Counted from the stretch's first letter, positions 41,542 through 51,010 are shown. The stretch is 64,000 bases of DNA from JAYWDA01 sp043779185 (GCA_043779185.1 JAYWEQ010000096.1:1-64000); one strand, 5' to 3'. Notes: a model not told the origin generated them from the letters alone. Program-made: numbers and translations.

Positions 41542-44411
41542 GAACGATAGGAGTCGACGCTAGGGCAAGCGCAAACTAAGTTGCGATCTCCGTAAACATT
41601 ATCGACGCGACCCACAGCCGGCCAAATTTTATTCCCGCGAATCCATACAGAGGGGTAGGCCGCGGACTCGCGTGAGTAGGGATGATTCCATTCTGTTTTT
41701 GTCAGCATCTCAGCCGTATGCGGAGAATTTTTTAAGGGATTATTTTCCACATCCATCTTGCCGTTTTCAATCGCCGCGATCTCTTCGCGAATGGAAAGCA
41801 TGGCACTGATAAAGCGATCGATCTCGGGTTTGGACTCGCTTTCGGTGGGTTCAATCATCATCGTTCCGATCACAGGCCAAGCCATTGTTGGAGCATGAAA
41901 CCCATAATCCATAAGGCGTTTGGCGACATCGGTCACTTCTATGCCTGCCGTTTTTTTAAAGCCACGTAAATCAATGATACATTCATGGGCCACTAAGCCT
42001 TCTTGCCCCTTATAAACAACGGGGAAGGCAGGATTTAATTTTTTGGCAATATAGTTGGCACTTAAAATACTGACCAAAGTGGATTTTTGGATCCCCTCGG
42101 CACCAAGCATTGAAATATAAGCCCAAGAGATTGGTAAAATACTGGCACTTCCCCAAGGGGCACTGGTGGTTGCTGAAATTCCTTGAGCAGGTCCACATTC
42201 AGGCACCAATTTATGGGTCGGCAAAAAGTTTTTCAAATGTTCAGCGACACCAATAGGTCCCACACCAGGTCCACCACCGCCATGAGGGATCGCAAAAGTT
42301 TTATGTAAATTCAAATGTGAAACATCGGCGCCAAATTCGCCGGGACGGCAAAGTCCAACTAAGGCATTCATGTTAGCGCCGTCCATGTAAACTTGACCGC
42401 CATTGTCGTGAATGATTTTACAAATTTCTTTGATGCCAGCTTCAAAAACTCCATGGGTGGATGGGTAGGTGATCATTAAAGCGGCTAAGTCATTTTTATG
42501 TTCTTCCGCTTTGGTACGAAGATCATTGATATTTACATTCCCCTGATCATCACAATTGACGACAACCACTTCCATGCCGGCCATGACGGCAGAAGCTGGA
42601 TTTGTTCCATGCGCTGAACTTGGAATCAGACAAATTTTTCGGTGGGCTTGATTTTTCGATTGAAAGTATTTTCGAATGACAAGTAAGCCTGCGTATTCGC
42701 CTTGGGATCCCGCATTCGGCTGTAAGGACACGGCCGCAAAGCCTGTGATATCAGAAAGTTTTTGTTCTAGATCTTTAATCATATCAATCAGACCACTGGC
42801 CTGGTTGATGGGCGCAAAGGGATGCATCTGACTGATTTCGGGCCAAGTCACAGGAACTAATTCAGTGGTCGCATTCAGCTTCATCGTGCAAGAACCTAAT
42901 GGAATCATCGAATGAGCCAGCGTCACATCTTTGTCTTGAAGAAGGTGAATGTACCTGAGCATTTCGGTTTCACTGTGATGGGTGTTAAACACGGGATGAG
43001 TTAAGTAGCGTGATTTGCGAACAAAGTGTTCCGGCCAAGCCATGTGAATGGCTGTGATCATTTCTGAAAAGCTAAATTTTGTTTTCTGACCCAAGGCAAA
43101 AGCTGTCCAAATATTTTCGACTGTTTTTTCATTTGTTGTTTCGTTCAATGAAATGGTTACGGTCTGAGGATCCAGCGCACGGAAATTCATCTGCATTTTA
43201 TCAGCTGCGTTTAGAATTTCTTTCATCCGCGGGCTGGTGATTTTAAGAGTATCAAAGTAAGGACCACTGGCCACATCAAAGCCCATTGTTTTTAAGCCTT
43301 GAGCTAATATGCCCGTTAACAAATGCACGCGCTGAGCGATTCTTTTTAATCCTTCAGGGCCGTGATAAACCGCGTACATGCTGGCCATATTGGCTAGCAA
43401 CACCTGGGCTGTGCAAATATTTGAAGTGGCTTTTTCTCGACGGATATGTTGCTCGCGAGTTTGTAAAGCTAAACGCAAAGCGGGTTTTCCTTGTGAATCG
43501 ACAGACAAGCCAACAATGCGGCCCGGGATCGATCGCTTGAAGGCATCTTTCGTCGCTAAAAATGCAGCATGAGGCCCACCGAATCCCAAGGGCACACCAA
43601 AACGCTGCGAATTTCCCACCACAATATCGGCGCCCCATTCCCCCGGCGGTGTCAAAATCGTTAGCGCTAAAAGATCGGCAGAGGCAATCAGCATGGCCCC
43701 ATGATCGTGCGATTTCTGAGCGACCTCCCGATAGTCTTCAATGAACCCTTCCGTGTCAGGATATTGAACGAAGGTCGCAAAAATGGGAATTGAAAAATCA
43801 AACGTCAAAGGATCTTGGACGATCATTTTAAAACCCAAAGGCTCGGCCCGAGTGCCAAGAACTTCTAAAACATGAGGATGCATTTTTGGTGAGACAAGAA
43901 AACTATTCACATCAGTTTTTTTACAAAGGGAATGGGCCATCGCCATGGCTTCAGCGGCCGCCGTTCCTTCGTCTAACAATGAGGCATTAGCAATTTCTAA
44001 ACCAGTAAGATCTTTGATCATCGTTTGAAAATTGAGCAGGGCTTCTAAACGCCCTTGAGCAATCTCGGCCTGGTAAGGAGTGTAAGCCGTATACCAAACA
44101 GGACTTTCTAAAACATTCCTTTGAATGACAGTCGGCACCAAGGTGTCGTGGTAACCCAAGCCAATCAATGAGGTATAAACTTTGTTTCGACCGACCATGG
44201 CTTTTAATTTTTGTAGAAGCTCGTGCTCAGAAATTCCTTCGCCCACCATAAATGGTTTTTCAGTGCGAAGACCTTTAGGAACAATTTTTGCGGCCATCTC
44301 TTCAAGATCGGCAAAACCCAGTTCTTGAAGCATTGTTTTTATATCGGCTTCGCGGGGCCCAATATGTCGAGATTGAAATTCATGACGAGTATCAAGAATA
44401 GAAGTAGGCAT
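41538..44411 (-). CDS. gcvP: Glycine dehydrogenase (decarboxylating), P protein
   Basis: GcvP decarboxylates glycine using PLP. The 957-residue single-chain form is normal length. N-terminal markers are RHIGPREADIKTMLQELG and GYHDTLVPTVIQRNVLESP; the C-terminal half has the PLP-lysine site DVSHLNLHKTFAIPHGGGGP. MIPLGSCTMKLNATTELVPV starts that half. It heads an operon whose next genes are a GT9 enzyme and an Rsm22-like methyltransferase. gcvT and gcvH lie 2.7 kb further on with a reversed gene between. Confidence 0.97.
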   Translation of the reverse strand: MPTSILDTRHEFQSRHIGPREADIKTMLQELGFADLEEMAAKIVPKGLRTEKPFMVGEGISEHELLQKLKAMVGRNKVYTSLIGLGYHDTLVPTVIQRNVLESPVWYTAYTPYQAEIAQGRLEALLNFQTMIKDLTGLEIANASLLDEGTAAAEAMAMAHSLCKKTDVNSFLVSPKMHPHVLEVLGTRAEPLGFKMIVQDPLTFDFSIPIFATFVQYPDTEGFIEDYREVAQKSHDHGAMLIASADLLALTILTPPGEWGADIVVGNSQRFGVPLGFGGPHAAFLATKDAFKRSIPGRIVGLSVDSQGKPALRLALQTREQHIRREKATSNICTAQVLLANMASMYAVYHGPEGLKRIAQRVHLLTGILAQGLKTMGFDVASGPYFDTLKITSPRMKEILNAADKMQMNFRALDPQTVTISLNETTNEKTVENIWTAFALGQKTKFSFSEMITAIHMAWPEHFVRKSRYLTHPVFNTHHSETEMLRYIHLLQDKDVTLAHSMIPLGSCTMKLNATTELVPVTWPEISQMHPFAPINQASGLIDMIKDLEQKLSDITGFAAVSLQPNAGSQGEYAGLLVIRKYFQSKNQAHRKICLIPSSAHGTNPASAVMAGMEVVVVNCDDQGNVNINDLRTKAEEHKNDLAALMITYPSTHGVFEAGIKEICKIIHDNGGQVYMDGANMNALVGLCRPGEFGADVSHLNLHKTFAIPHGGGGPGVGPIGVAEHLKNFLPTHKLVPECGPAQGISATTSAPWGSASILPISWAYISMLGAEGIQKSTLVSILSANYIAKKLNPAFPVVYKGQEGLVAHECIIDLRGFKKTAGIEVTDVAKRLMDYGFHAPTMAWPVIGTMMIEPTESESKPEIDRFISAMLSIREEIAAIENGKMDVENNPLKNSPHTAEMLTKTEWNHPYSRESAAYPSVWIRGNKIWPAVGRVDNVYGDRNLVCACPSVDSYRS

Positions 44412-44482
44412 GTGACCTCTTAGGTAATATTAGGACTTATTTTGTGATTAGGAGCCTACCATAAAGAGGTGCTGGGATAAAG

Positions 44483-44513
44483 CCTTACAGCGTGTGGTTA
44501 ACACGCCGTAAGG
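44483..44513 (-). terminator. Stem-loop downstream of the histone-like gene
   Basis: CCTTAC-A-GCGTGT, loop GGTTA, ACACGC-C-GTAAGG forms a 12-bp stem with one mismatch, about 22 bases past the 44536 stop codon. The run after it on the minus strand is only weakly T-rich (CTTTATCCC), so termination may be partial. It also precedes gcvP. Confidence 0.55.
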
Positions 44514-44535
44514 TTCAAAGTGGTCAATGACAGAT

Positions 44536-44973
44536 TTAAACGGTTTTACGGGTCGCTTTACGAGCTGTTTTACGAGCCGTCTTCTTTTTAGTCGTTTTAG
44601 AAGCCGCTCGGGGAGCCCCTGGCTTTTTCTTTAAGATCATTTTTTCGATCTTGTGAGATTGCTCAGTGGCTTTGTTTCTGTAGAATTGCAGGTTTTTTTC
44701 AACATCAGCGGCTGATTTTTTGATCAGGCTTAAAGCCTTACCAACTTCACGATCCAGCTGTTTCTGAGAGATTCCGACTTTGGTCAGAATTTTTTTATAT
44801 TGTGACCGTGCTTGCTGCATGGTTTTTGCTTTCTCGCTGGTGAAGCGAGTGTTCAATTTGCCGCCCTTTTGGCGCAATTCTTTGCTGAGCTTTTGAAAAT
44901 CAGAAAGAATATTTTTAACATTCTTATTGCTCGAAAGGTTACCGAAAATCTTTTGAAAAGTCATTGTGGCCAT
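44536..44973 (-). CDS. Lysine-rich histone H1-like protein
   Basis: The 145-residue protein has a helical first 110 residues without membrane segments, with many Lys and Gln, and a C-terminal tail made of KKPGAPRAASK, then KKKTARKTARKATRKTV. Such K/A/T/R repeats resemble eukaryotic H1 tails and bacterial histone-like proteins and would bind DNA without sequence preference. The N-terminal part could dimerise. AGGAGG lies seven bases before the ATG. A stem-loop follows. The role is inferred from composition only. Confidence 0.75.
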   Translation of the reverse strand: MATMTFQKIFGNLSSNKNVKNILSDFQKLSKELRQKGGKLNTRFTSEKAKTMQQARSQYKKILTKVGISQKQLDREVGKALSLIKKSAADVEKNLQFYRNKATEQSHKIEKMILKKKPGAPRAASKTTKKKTARKTARKATRKTV

Positions 44974-45024
44974 AAAGCCTCCTTAGAGACAAAGTCATAG
45001 CGCAAAAAAATTGATTTGGTAAGC

Positions 45025-46344
45025 CTAGAGTGTAAATGAAAATTGATCTATCAACATTCCGGGTAATTTATTCCCTGATAGAGCTCGAGCTCCATAGGTT
45101 GAGGTGTCTGGGATGATTTCACTGTCCTCTGTCAGAGCTAATAATTTTTGTCCCCAGGCTTCATACAAGCTTTCATCGAAGCGTAAATTGTCAATCGGTC
45201 CAACGATTTGACCATTTTGGACCCAGAAAGCCGCAAACCGAGTCATTCCTGTCAGGCGCGCCGACTTCTGATCGCTGGCGTTGACGTAATGCAGATTTGC
45301 TAAATAAAGTCCGGTGCCTAACTGGGGCAAAATTTCATCACGTCGTAAAGTGCCGGGCAAAATTTCAAGACTGCGCGGATATTCTGAGGGACTGGCGTGA
45401 TTGGTTTCGACACTAAATTCTTTGGCTGAGGCTGTGGAAACCAGCCAGTTTTTAAGAACGCCGCTTTCGATCAAGGGGACTTGGGCGGGGCTCAGTTCGC
45501 CTAATTTATTAAACATGGGAACAAAACCCAATTCAAAATTTTCACGCAAATTTAAAAGGGGACTTAAAGTTTTACGTTGATGTGCTAATTCGATCCATAG
45601 ACCGTCGCCGGATTTAAAATTGCGAAAGCTGAAGCTGGAATAGGATAAATGGCCGACAAGTTCGGCAACGGCGGCGGGTTCAAGGAAAATACGGTAGGCT
45701 CCCGGCTTTAATTTGACCATCGGTCGCTTCATAATTTCTAAATGTTGGACAGATTTTTGAATATTTTCTTTTAAAGCTTGGGCCGACCAATCAGAACCTG
45801 CATAAAAGGCTTTCACAGCTCGCTCGCCAAAATACAAAGAGTAATCAACGAAAAAACTTTCTTTCGAAAACCAATGAAATTGACCTTTTGAATTCTGAAT
45901 GGCGACGACTTGTTTTCCACTGGCGACCAAGCCACAAAAATCGGTGCCCTGACTGGCTTCGTGGATTTCTTGAAAGATACTTTCCGGTGACGGTAAATTT
46001 CCCTTGTGATCGACATCACTTTTTCCGTGATCAGCCATTTCGGGTTCAAAAGGAGACTCCGCGATCAAAACAGCCTGCTCCCGTAAAAAATAAAGATATT
46101 TTTTTGCCTCTTGAACGGCTTGCGAAACGTCTGCAATCATCGACCAACTTTGATGAAGAACTTTTTTGCCTTTTTTATAGACCAAAGTCAGAGAGTACTG
46201 ATGCACTTGCGTATTCTGTCGAACTTGGCCGGCATTATAGCGAATGTAGATCGTGTCCTCGCCTGACAATTGCAAGGACGCGTCCTCATCCGGAAGAAGG
46301 TCAGAAAAAATCTCGACACCGATTTGTTGAAATATTTTTTTCAT
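45025..46344 (-). CDS. tldE: TldE/PmbA-like subunit of the TldD/TldE protease
   Basis: The 439-residue protein shows the TldE/PmbA layout without the HExxxH site: an N-terminal alpha-beta domain, GSDWSAQALKENIQKSVQHL near residue 205, and a C-terminal beta domain containing FAAFWVQNGQIVGPIDNLRF and a short conserved tail. In the known complex TldE supports the TldD metalloprotease. The gene starts one base after the tldD stop, so the two are coupled. It is more diverged than E. coli PmbA and could belong to the wider family of predicted Zn-dependent proteases. Confidence 0.85.
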   Translation of the reverse strand: MKKIFQQIGVEIFSDLLPDEDASLQLSGEDTIYIRYNAGQVRQNTQVHQYSLTLVYKKGKKVLHQSWSMIADVSQAVQEAKKYLYFLREQAVLIAESPFEPEMADHGKSDVDHKGNLPSPESIFQEIHEASQGTDFCGLVASGKQVVAIQNSKGQFHWFSKESFFVDYSLYFGERAVKAFYAGSDWSAQALKENIQKSVQHLEIMKRPMVKLKPGAYRIFLEPAAVAELVGHLSYSSFSFRNFKSGDGLWIELAHQRKTLSPLLNLRENFELGFVPMFNKLGELSPAQVPLIESGVLKNWLVSTASAKEFSVETNHASPSEYPRSLEILPGTLRRDEILPQLGTGLYLANLHYVNASDQKSARLTGMTRFAAFWVQNGQIVGPIDNLRFDESLYEAWGQKLLALTEDSEIIPDTSTYGARALSGNKLPGMLIDQFSFTL

Positions 46345-47778
46345 TTATCCACCGAACACTTCGACGGCTTTAAACAAACAGTGGGGTGAGGTGTGACCAA
46401 CATGAATCACCTGGCTGGGTTCGCCTTTTCCACAGTAAAGGCTGGCAAAAGTTTCAGATTTATTGCTGACTTGTTCAAGGCTTCGCCAGAAAGGCAAGGT
46501 GGTGCCACGGTAGTTTGAATTTTTCACAGTCTTTGTCAGACGACCATTTTCAATCAATTGGGCGTATTCACAGCCGAACTGAAACTTATTCCGGTAATCA
46601 TCGATGGACCATGATTTATTTGAGCGCATTAATATCCCGCGATCCACAGAGGCAATCATATTTTCAAGCCTATGCGGCCCCGCTTCTAAATTAATATTTG
46701 CCATACGATCAATGGGTGCTCGATTCCAGCTAGCGGCGCGAAAATTTGAAACCCCCAATTTTCCGGACCTTAGCTGTGATTCGGCGGCGCCAAGTCCACG
46801 TTTTAAAATGCCATTTTCAATCAGAAATTCTTTTTTAGCACGCAAGCCGCCATCATCAAATGAATAGCTGGCGGCTTCGCCCCGAACCGTGGGATCAAAA
46901 GTCACGTTCATTAAATCAGATCCGTATTTCAAGGAACCAAAATCCTCGAGCTTCACAAAGCTCCAGCCGGCAAAGTTTCGCTCATCCCCTAAAATTCGGT
47001 CGAGCTCCAAGGGATGCCCAATCGATTCGTGGATCTGCATCATCATCTGATCCGGAGCGATTAATAAATCCATCACTCCGATCGGGCAATTGTCAGCTAA
47101 AGAAAGTTCAATCGCGTCTTCAGCGACTTGCCGACAATCTTCCAATAATGAACTTTCAAAAAGCGCCTCAGCACCCATTTGATAAGTGCGACTGCCCCAA
47201 CCATTGAGGGTACGGGATTGAAATTCAGTCCCGTGCTGAGCGGTTGCGATGGCCTCAACCATAATCACATTTGTATCTTGTTCGATTTCTGTTTTTTCGC
47301 TGGTGATATAAAAAGATTTTGTCGCAGAAAAGATGGTCCCAGCCCTTCGGGTGACGATCCGCTCGGAAGTCTTTAGCGCCAGGCTAGCCTTCATTAAGAT
47401 ATCGGTGATCTCGGAAGGTTTTAAATCGGTTAATGTTTTTTTGCGCGGGCTTAAAAAAGTTCCTTCAGCCGCTGGCCGTACACTTTTTGGAAAATGAAAT
47501 GATTTATATTGAGAGGCTTTAGTTGTTTGCTGAACGGCAGCCTTGTAAGCGGATTCAATTCCAGCTTCAGAAAGATCAGAAGTCCCCGAGTAACCAAAGT
47601 GGCCATCAACCATCACTTCCACCATCAGACCTACGTTTGATTTTAGATCCGTAGACTCTAAAGTTTCATTTCGAACCATGGTGTTATTATAATTTTCATG
47701 AATATAACGAAGGCCCAGAAATTCGACCTCACCTTGGCGCTTTTTTAAAAAACTTTTCAAAAAAATCTGATGTTGCAT
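46345..47778 (-). CDS. tldD: TldD-like metalloprotease subunit
   Basis: The 477-residue protein has the TldD active-site motif QIHESIGHPLELDR near residue 255, providing HExxxH, and the third zinc ligand region ASLYCGKGEPSQVIHVGHTS near the end. TldD/TldE degrades unfolded peptides and in some species trims ribosomally made peptide antibiotics. The catalytic domain is intact. It is first of a two-gene operon. No obvious precursor peptide gene lies beside it. Confidence 0.9.
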   Translation of the reverse strand: MQHQIFLKSFLKKRQGEVEFLGLRYIHENYNNTMVRNETLESTDLKSNVGLMVEVMVDGHFGYSGTSDLSEAGIESAYKAAVQQTTKASQYKSFHFPKSVRPAAEGTFLSPRKKTLTDLKPSEITDILMKASLALKTSERIVTRRAGTIFSATKSFYITSEKTEIEQDTNVIMVEAIATAQHGTEFQSRTLNGWGSRTYQMGAEALFESSLLEDCRQVAEDAIELSLADNCPIGVMDLLIAPDQMMMQIHESIGHPLELDRILGDERNFAGWSFVKLEDFGSLKYGSDLMNVTFDPTVRGEAASYSFDDGGLRAKKEFLIENGILKRGLGAAESQLRSGKLGVSNFRAASWNRAPIDRMANINLEAGPHRLENMIASVDRGILMRSNKSWSIDDYRNKFQFGCEYAQLIENGRLTKTVKNSNYRGTTLPFWRSLEQVSNKSETFASLYCGKGEPSQVIHVGHTSPHCLFKAVEVFGG

Positions 47779-48337
47779 AGGAAAGGGGTATCAGGAAGGC
47801 GGCAGGAAGTCATCGTGTTCGTTCTGCAATATCAGCTTTCGAAAAAAGGGGGGAGGCTTGGCAGGATGGCCCGAATTTAACAAAAACGGTGGCTTTTTAG
47901 ATGCATGTCGAAGACTGCAATCATAAATAAATTCACCAACCAATGAACTTTGCGAATTTTTGTTAATTTGAAATACATTGAACCACCCCAACACTTGCAC
48001 GAGCTGCCTGCGAAAATGCTAACTAAGGACTCCGTAGCGGAGCCAATTTCTATTCCAATCCTTAGGACAGCCGCGTTATTTAAAATAAAAATTCAAAGGT
48101 TTTTAAAATACTTCTTGCGGGTCGTTTTCGTAGCTCTCAAATAAACCGTGTTTAAAAGTAATAATATTTTTGGGCCCGACCGCGCTGATCTAAATTAGTT
48201 CCCGGGATAGCGGTTCAAGGGCTTTATAAGTGGCATTTTTTAAATGTTTACACTTGTTGTTTACGCACATGAAAACGCAAATTTAATACTAAAAAATCCA
48301 TGTTATGTTCCTTCTAGTTTTTCAAAAGGGAGAAAAA
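47779..48337. other. Long intergenic region upstream of tldD and the HNH gene
   Basis: This 560-base stretch carries no gene I can support. A 69-codon minus-strand frame (47791-48000) has no family resemblance. It must contain the promoters of tldD and the HNH gene. It also holds the small palindrome GACTCCGTAGCGGAGC at 48028-48043. The bases before 48338 include AAGGGAG, the ribosome site of the HNH gene. Confidence 0.5.
48027..48044. repeat. Short palindromic repeat, copy 1
   Basis: GGACTCCGTAGCGGAGCC: arms CTCCG/CGGAG around TAG, with a partially paired outer ring. A closely similar palindrome occurs inside the next gene at 49063. Confidence 0.5.
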
Positions 48338-49348
48338 ATGCAATTAAGTTCAGCTGCAATAGAATTTAGTTTTATAGAAAAGACGTTGGATCTAAATCTA
48401 GATTCAAATCGCAATCTAAAATATATATCTAATGATGAGCTTCTCTTTAGGACAGAAAATATTGTTCGAACTGAACGCAAGATTATGTACATAGTTCTGG
48501 TGCATATTCTAGAGATTATGAATCGTAGGCTTTATGCTGATTTGGGCTTTGATAGTATGTACACAATGATGACTAAAAAATTTGGCTATTCCGAAGCTTC
48601 TGCCATTAGAAGAATTGATGCAGCCAAGCTTTTACGGTCAGTACCTGAGGTTGCGGGAAGGCTTAAATCAGGTACAAGTAACTTATCGCAAGCTTGCCTA
48701 TTACAAAAATGTTTGGAATCGGACGCGAAGGGTGGGGAAGCAACTTCAACTGCTAAAACTCAAGCAATTTTAGAAAAGCTTGAAGACTGTAATAGCTTTG
48801 AAACCAGACAAATTTTAGCTCAAGAATTTAATATGCCGATCAAAATCCAAGAGATTGTCAGGCCGCAAAAAAATAAATCGGTTCGACTTGAAATTACTTT
48901 TACCAAAGAGCAATTCGAAGAACTTAAACAAGCAAAGAGTTTTCTATCCCATGTTATTCATAATGGCTCTTGGGCGGAAGTTATTTCGGCACTTGCTTCA
49001 AAGTTAAATCAATCCAAAATGGGTAAGACTCATAAATCACCCGGTCCGGAAAAACCTAAACTGGGCTCCGCAACGGAGTTTAATAATCTGAATTCGGCAG
49101 ATGGGTCCCCGGCGGCATCTACCCGAATGCAGAAACCAATTTCGGCGCAGATCAAAAGACAGATATTTGAGAAAGCCCAAGAAGGCTGCCAATTCAAAAA
49201 TGCGAATGGAGTTCGTTGCGGGTCTAAGTACCAAGTTCAATTTGATCACATGACACCAGTTAAATGGGGAGGCTCAAATAAAATTGATAACCTGCAGCTA
49301 CTTTGTCGGACCCATAATCTTTTTATGGCTCGGCAGATGGTGTTATAG
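48338..49348 (+). CDS. HNH endonuclease (DUF222-like)
   Basis: The protein (336 residues from the ATG at 48338) has a helical N-terminal domain of the kind found in DUF222/HNH proteins of Bdellovibrio relatives, a variable linker, and a C-terminal HNH domain. The HNH module has GCQFKNANGVRCGSKY for one zinc pair, then VQFDHMTPVKWGG and NLQLLCRTHN. It is probably a DNase; these genes are often present in many copies and their role is unclear. AAGGGAG precedes the ATG. The linker contains a palindromic repeat at 49063. Confidence 0.88.
   Translation: MQLSSAAIEFSFIEKTLDLNLDSNRNLKYISNDELLFRTENIVRTERKIMYIVLVHILEIMNRRLYADLGFDSMYTMMTKKFGYSEASAIRRIDAAKLLRSVPEVAGRLKSGTSNLSQACLLQKCLESDAKGGEATSTAKTQAILEKLEDCNSFETRQILAQEFNMPIKIQEIVRPQKNKSVRLEITFTKEQFEELKQAKSFLSHVIHNGSWAEVISALASKLNQSKMGKTHKSPGPEKPKLGSATEFNNLNSADGSPAASTRMQKPISAQIKRQIFEKAQEGCQFKNANGVRCGSKYQVQFDHMTPVKWGGSNKIDNLQLLCRTHNLFMARQMVL
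49063..49080. repeat. Short palindromic repeat, copy 2 (inside the HNH gene)
   Basis: GGGCTCCGCAACGGAGTT: arms CTCCG/CGGAG around CAA. It lies in the linker part of the HNH coding frame, in a region rich in Ser, Pro and Ala, where it adds six codons without breaking the frame. Confidence 0.5.
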
Positions 49349-49405
49349 CCGGAATGCGATTTTATGAAGTGGCCAGGTTGATCCCTTTGAGATATCTTAG
49401 TTTCG

Positions 49406-50620
49406 ATGAATCGACAGGAATATTTGCAGGAAATTTGGTCTCCCTATCCGTCAGCGCCGGCGGAAATTTTATATTCAGGGCGTATTGTTTTAGTTCAAAG
49501 AAAAGGGCAGGCGCTTTTTTTTAGAATTGAACGACAGCAACAAATCAGCGAATTTTCTGTCACGGACACAACCCTTGAAATGGTTTTACAGCCGGGCGAT
49601 CTGATCGCGGTGGACAGTTCTGAAAAAGTTCATCTTTTAGCGCCAGGAAGTTTGTCACGCCACCCAATGCCTGTTAAAAATTTGCAGCTGTGGCAAAAAT
49701 TTTTGCAAGAGGTTCGAAGATTTTTTTCTGACAATGAATTTTTAGAAATTCAAACTCCGACCTTAGTGGTTTGTCCTGGGACGGAACCTACTTTGGATAT
49801 TTTTTCAACTCAGTTGCAACAGGGTTCCATTCAGAAAACCCTGTTTTTGCCCACCAGTCCTGAATTGCACCTAAAAAAATCTCTGTGTTTGGGATTTGAT
49901 AAAGTTTTTGAACTGAAAAATTGCTTTAGAAATAATGAATTTTCAGACCATCATCAGCCCGAATTCACTATGCTCGAGTGGTATCGCGCCTATCAAGATT
50001 TGCAGGCCATCGAGCTCGACATCAAAGACTTGTTATGGTTTCTGATCGCACAATTTCCTAATGAGAATATTTTTACTCCACAAAATTACCGAGTCGTAAC
50101 GGTGGCAGAACTGTTTCAGGAATTTGCGAACGCCGCCATCACACCGTTTAGCACCCTGGAAGATTACAAAAAAATTGCCCTGGACAATCAGTTGTCTCTT
50201 CGAGGCGTCGAAAGTATTGATGATTACTTTTTTGCTATTTTTATCAATAAAGTCGAGCCCCAGATTCCTCGAGATCAACTTTTAGTCGTCAAAGACTATC
50301 CGCCGTTTCAAGCGGCCTTGGCGCGACTGACTTCAAAAGGCTGGGCGGATCGCATGGAAGTTTATTTTGGTGGCCTTGAGCTTGCGAATGGTTTTAACGA
50401 ATTGAACGATCCCGAAGAGCAAGGCAGAAGATTTGAAAAAGACTTAGCTCAGAAAAAAGCGCTCGGCAAAGCAGCGATTCCCATCGATCAAGAATTTATG
50501 GAATTCCTTAAAAAGGGCATGCCGCCATCGGCTGGCATTGCTCTGGGTCTTGAACGACTTTTTATGACTTTATTTGGAATTAAAAACATCAAGGACACGA
50601 AACTTTTTCCGTATCTTTAA
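49406..50620 (+). CDS. epmA: EpmA-like lysyl-tRNA synthetase paralogue with N-terminal extension
   Basis: EpmA attaches beta-lysine to elongation factor P. The 404-residue protein has class II synthetase motif 2 (FELKNCFRNNEFSDHHQPEF) and motif 3 (GIALGLERLFMTLFG). E. coli EpmA is about 325 residues and lacks an N-terminal domain. Here about 85 extra residues (ILYSGRIVLVQRKGQALFF, then LQPGDLIAVDS) look like a shortened OB fold, so it is intermediate between EpmA and LysRS. No epmB or efp gene is in the window. It converges with the HU gene. Confidence 0.82.
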   Translation: MNRQEYLQEIWSPYPSAPAEILYSGRIVLVQRKGQALFFRIERQQQISEFSVTDTTLEMVLQPGDLIAVDSSEKVHLLAPGSLSRHPMPVKNLQLWQKFLQEVRRFFSDNEFLEIQTPTLVVCPGTEPTLDIFSTQLQQGSIQKTLFLPTSPELHLKKSLCLGFDKVFELKNCFRNNEFSDHHQPEFTMLEWYRAYQDLQAIELDIKDLLWFLIAQFPNENIFTPQNYRVVTVAELFQEFANAAITPFSTLEDYKKIALDNQLSLRGVESIDDYFFAIFINKVEPQIPRDQLLVVKDYPPFQAALARLTSKGWADRMEVYFGGLELANGFNELNDPEEQGRRFEKDLAQKKALGKAAIPIDQEFMEFLKKGMPPSAGIALGLERLFMTLFGIKNIKDTKLFPYL

Positions 50621-50623
50621 CAA

Positions 50624-50902
50624 TTACTTTTTGTTGATTTCTTCTTTCAGTTCTTTGCCGACTTTAAAAAAAGGTAATTTCTTTTCTTCAACATCGATGA
50701 CTTGACCGGTGCGAGGATTTCTTCCCTTGTAAGCTCCGTACTGACGGTTGACGAAGGAACCGAAGCCGCGAATTTCGATGCGGTCATCCTTCATTAAAGC
50801 TTCCACCATGGAATCAAAAATTGTGTTCACAACTGTTTCAGCTTTGACTCTGGTGATATCAGCTTTTTCCGCGATCAAGTTGATCATGTCAGCTTTCGTC
50901 AT
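50624..50902 (-). CDS. HU/IHF-family DNA-binding protein
   Basis: This 92-residue nucleoid protein starts MTKADMINLIAEKADITR and has the DNA-binding arm GFGSFVNRQYGAYKGRNPRT. It bends DNA as a dimer. The FVNRQYGAYKGRNPRTG arm is closer to IHF-beta or HU in length; the two cannot be separated reliably here. I chose ATG at 50902, after GGGG; a TTG 12 bases earlier is possible. Confidence 0.9.
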   Translation of the reverse strand: MTKADMINLIAEKADITRVKAETVVNTIFDSMVEALMKDDRIEIRGFGSFVNRQYGAYKGRNPRTGQVIDVEEKKLPFFKVGKELKEEINKK

Positions 50903-51010
50903 TCTTAACCCCAAAAAGTATGTACTCTAAAGTATTGATATGACTTAATTATACAGATCAAGTGGGTCTCGAAAAGGACATTTTTCTGGATGATTCATCG
51001 CAGTACGAAG

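Noticed and set aside
43354..43638. Long frames opposite gcvP
   Set aside because: They are shadows of gcvP codon usage with no own start context.
47791..48000. 69-codon minus-strand frame before tldD
   Set aside because: It has no recognisable domain or ribosome site, and low-complexity Pro/Phe-rich translation; more likely untranslated leader.
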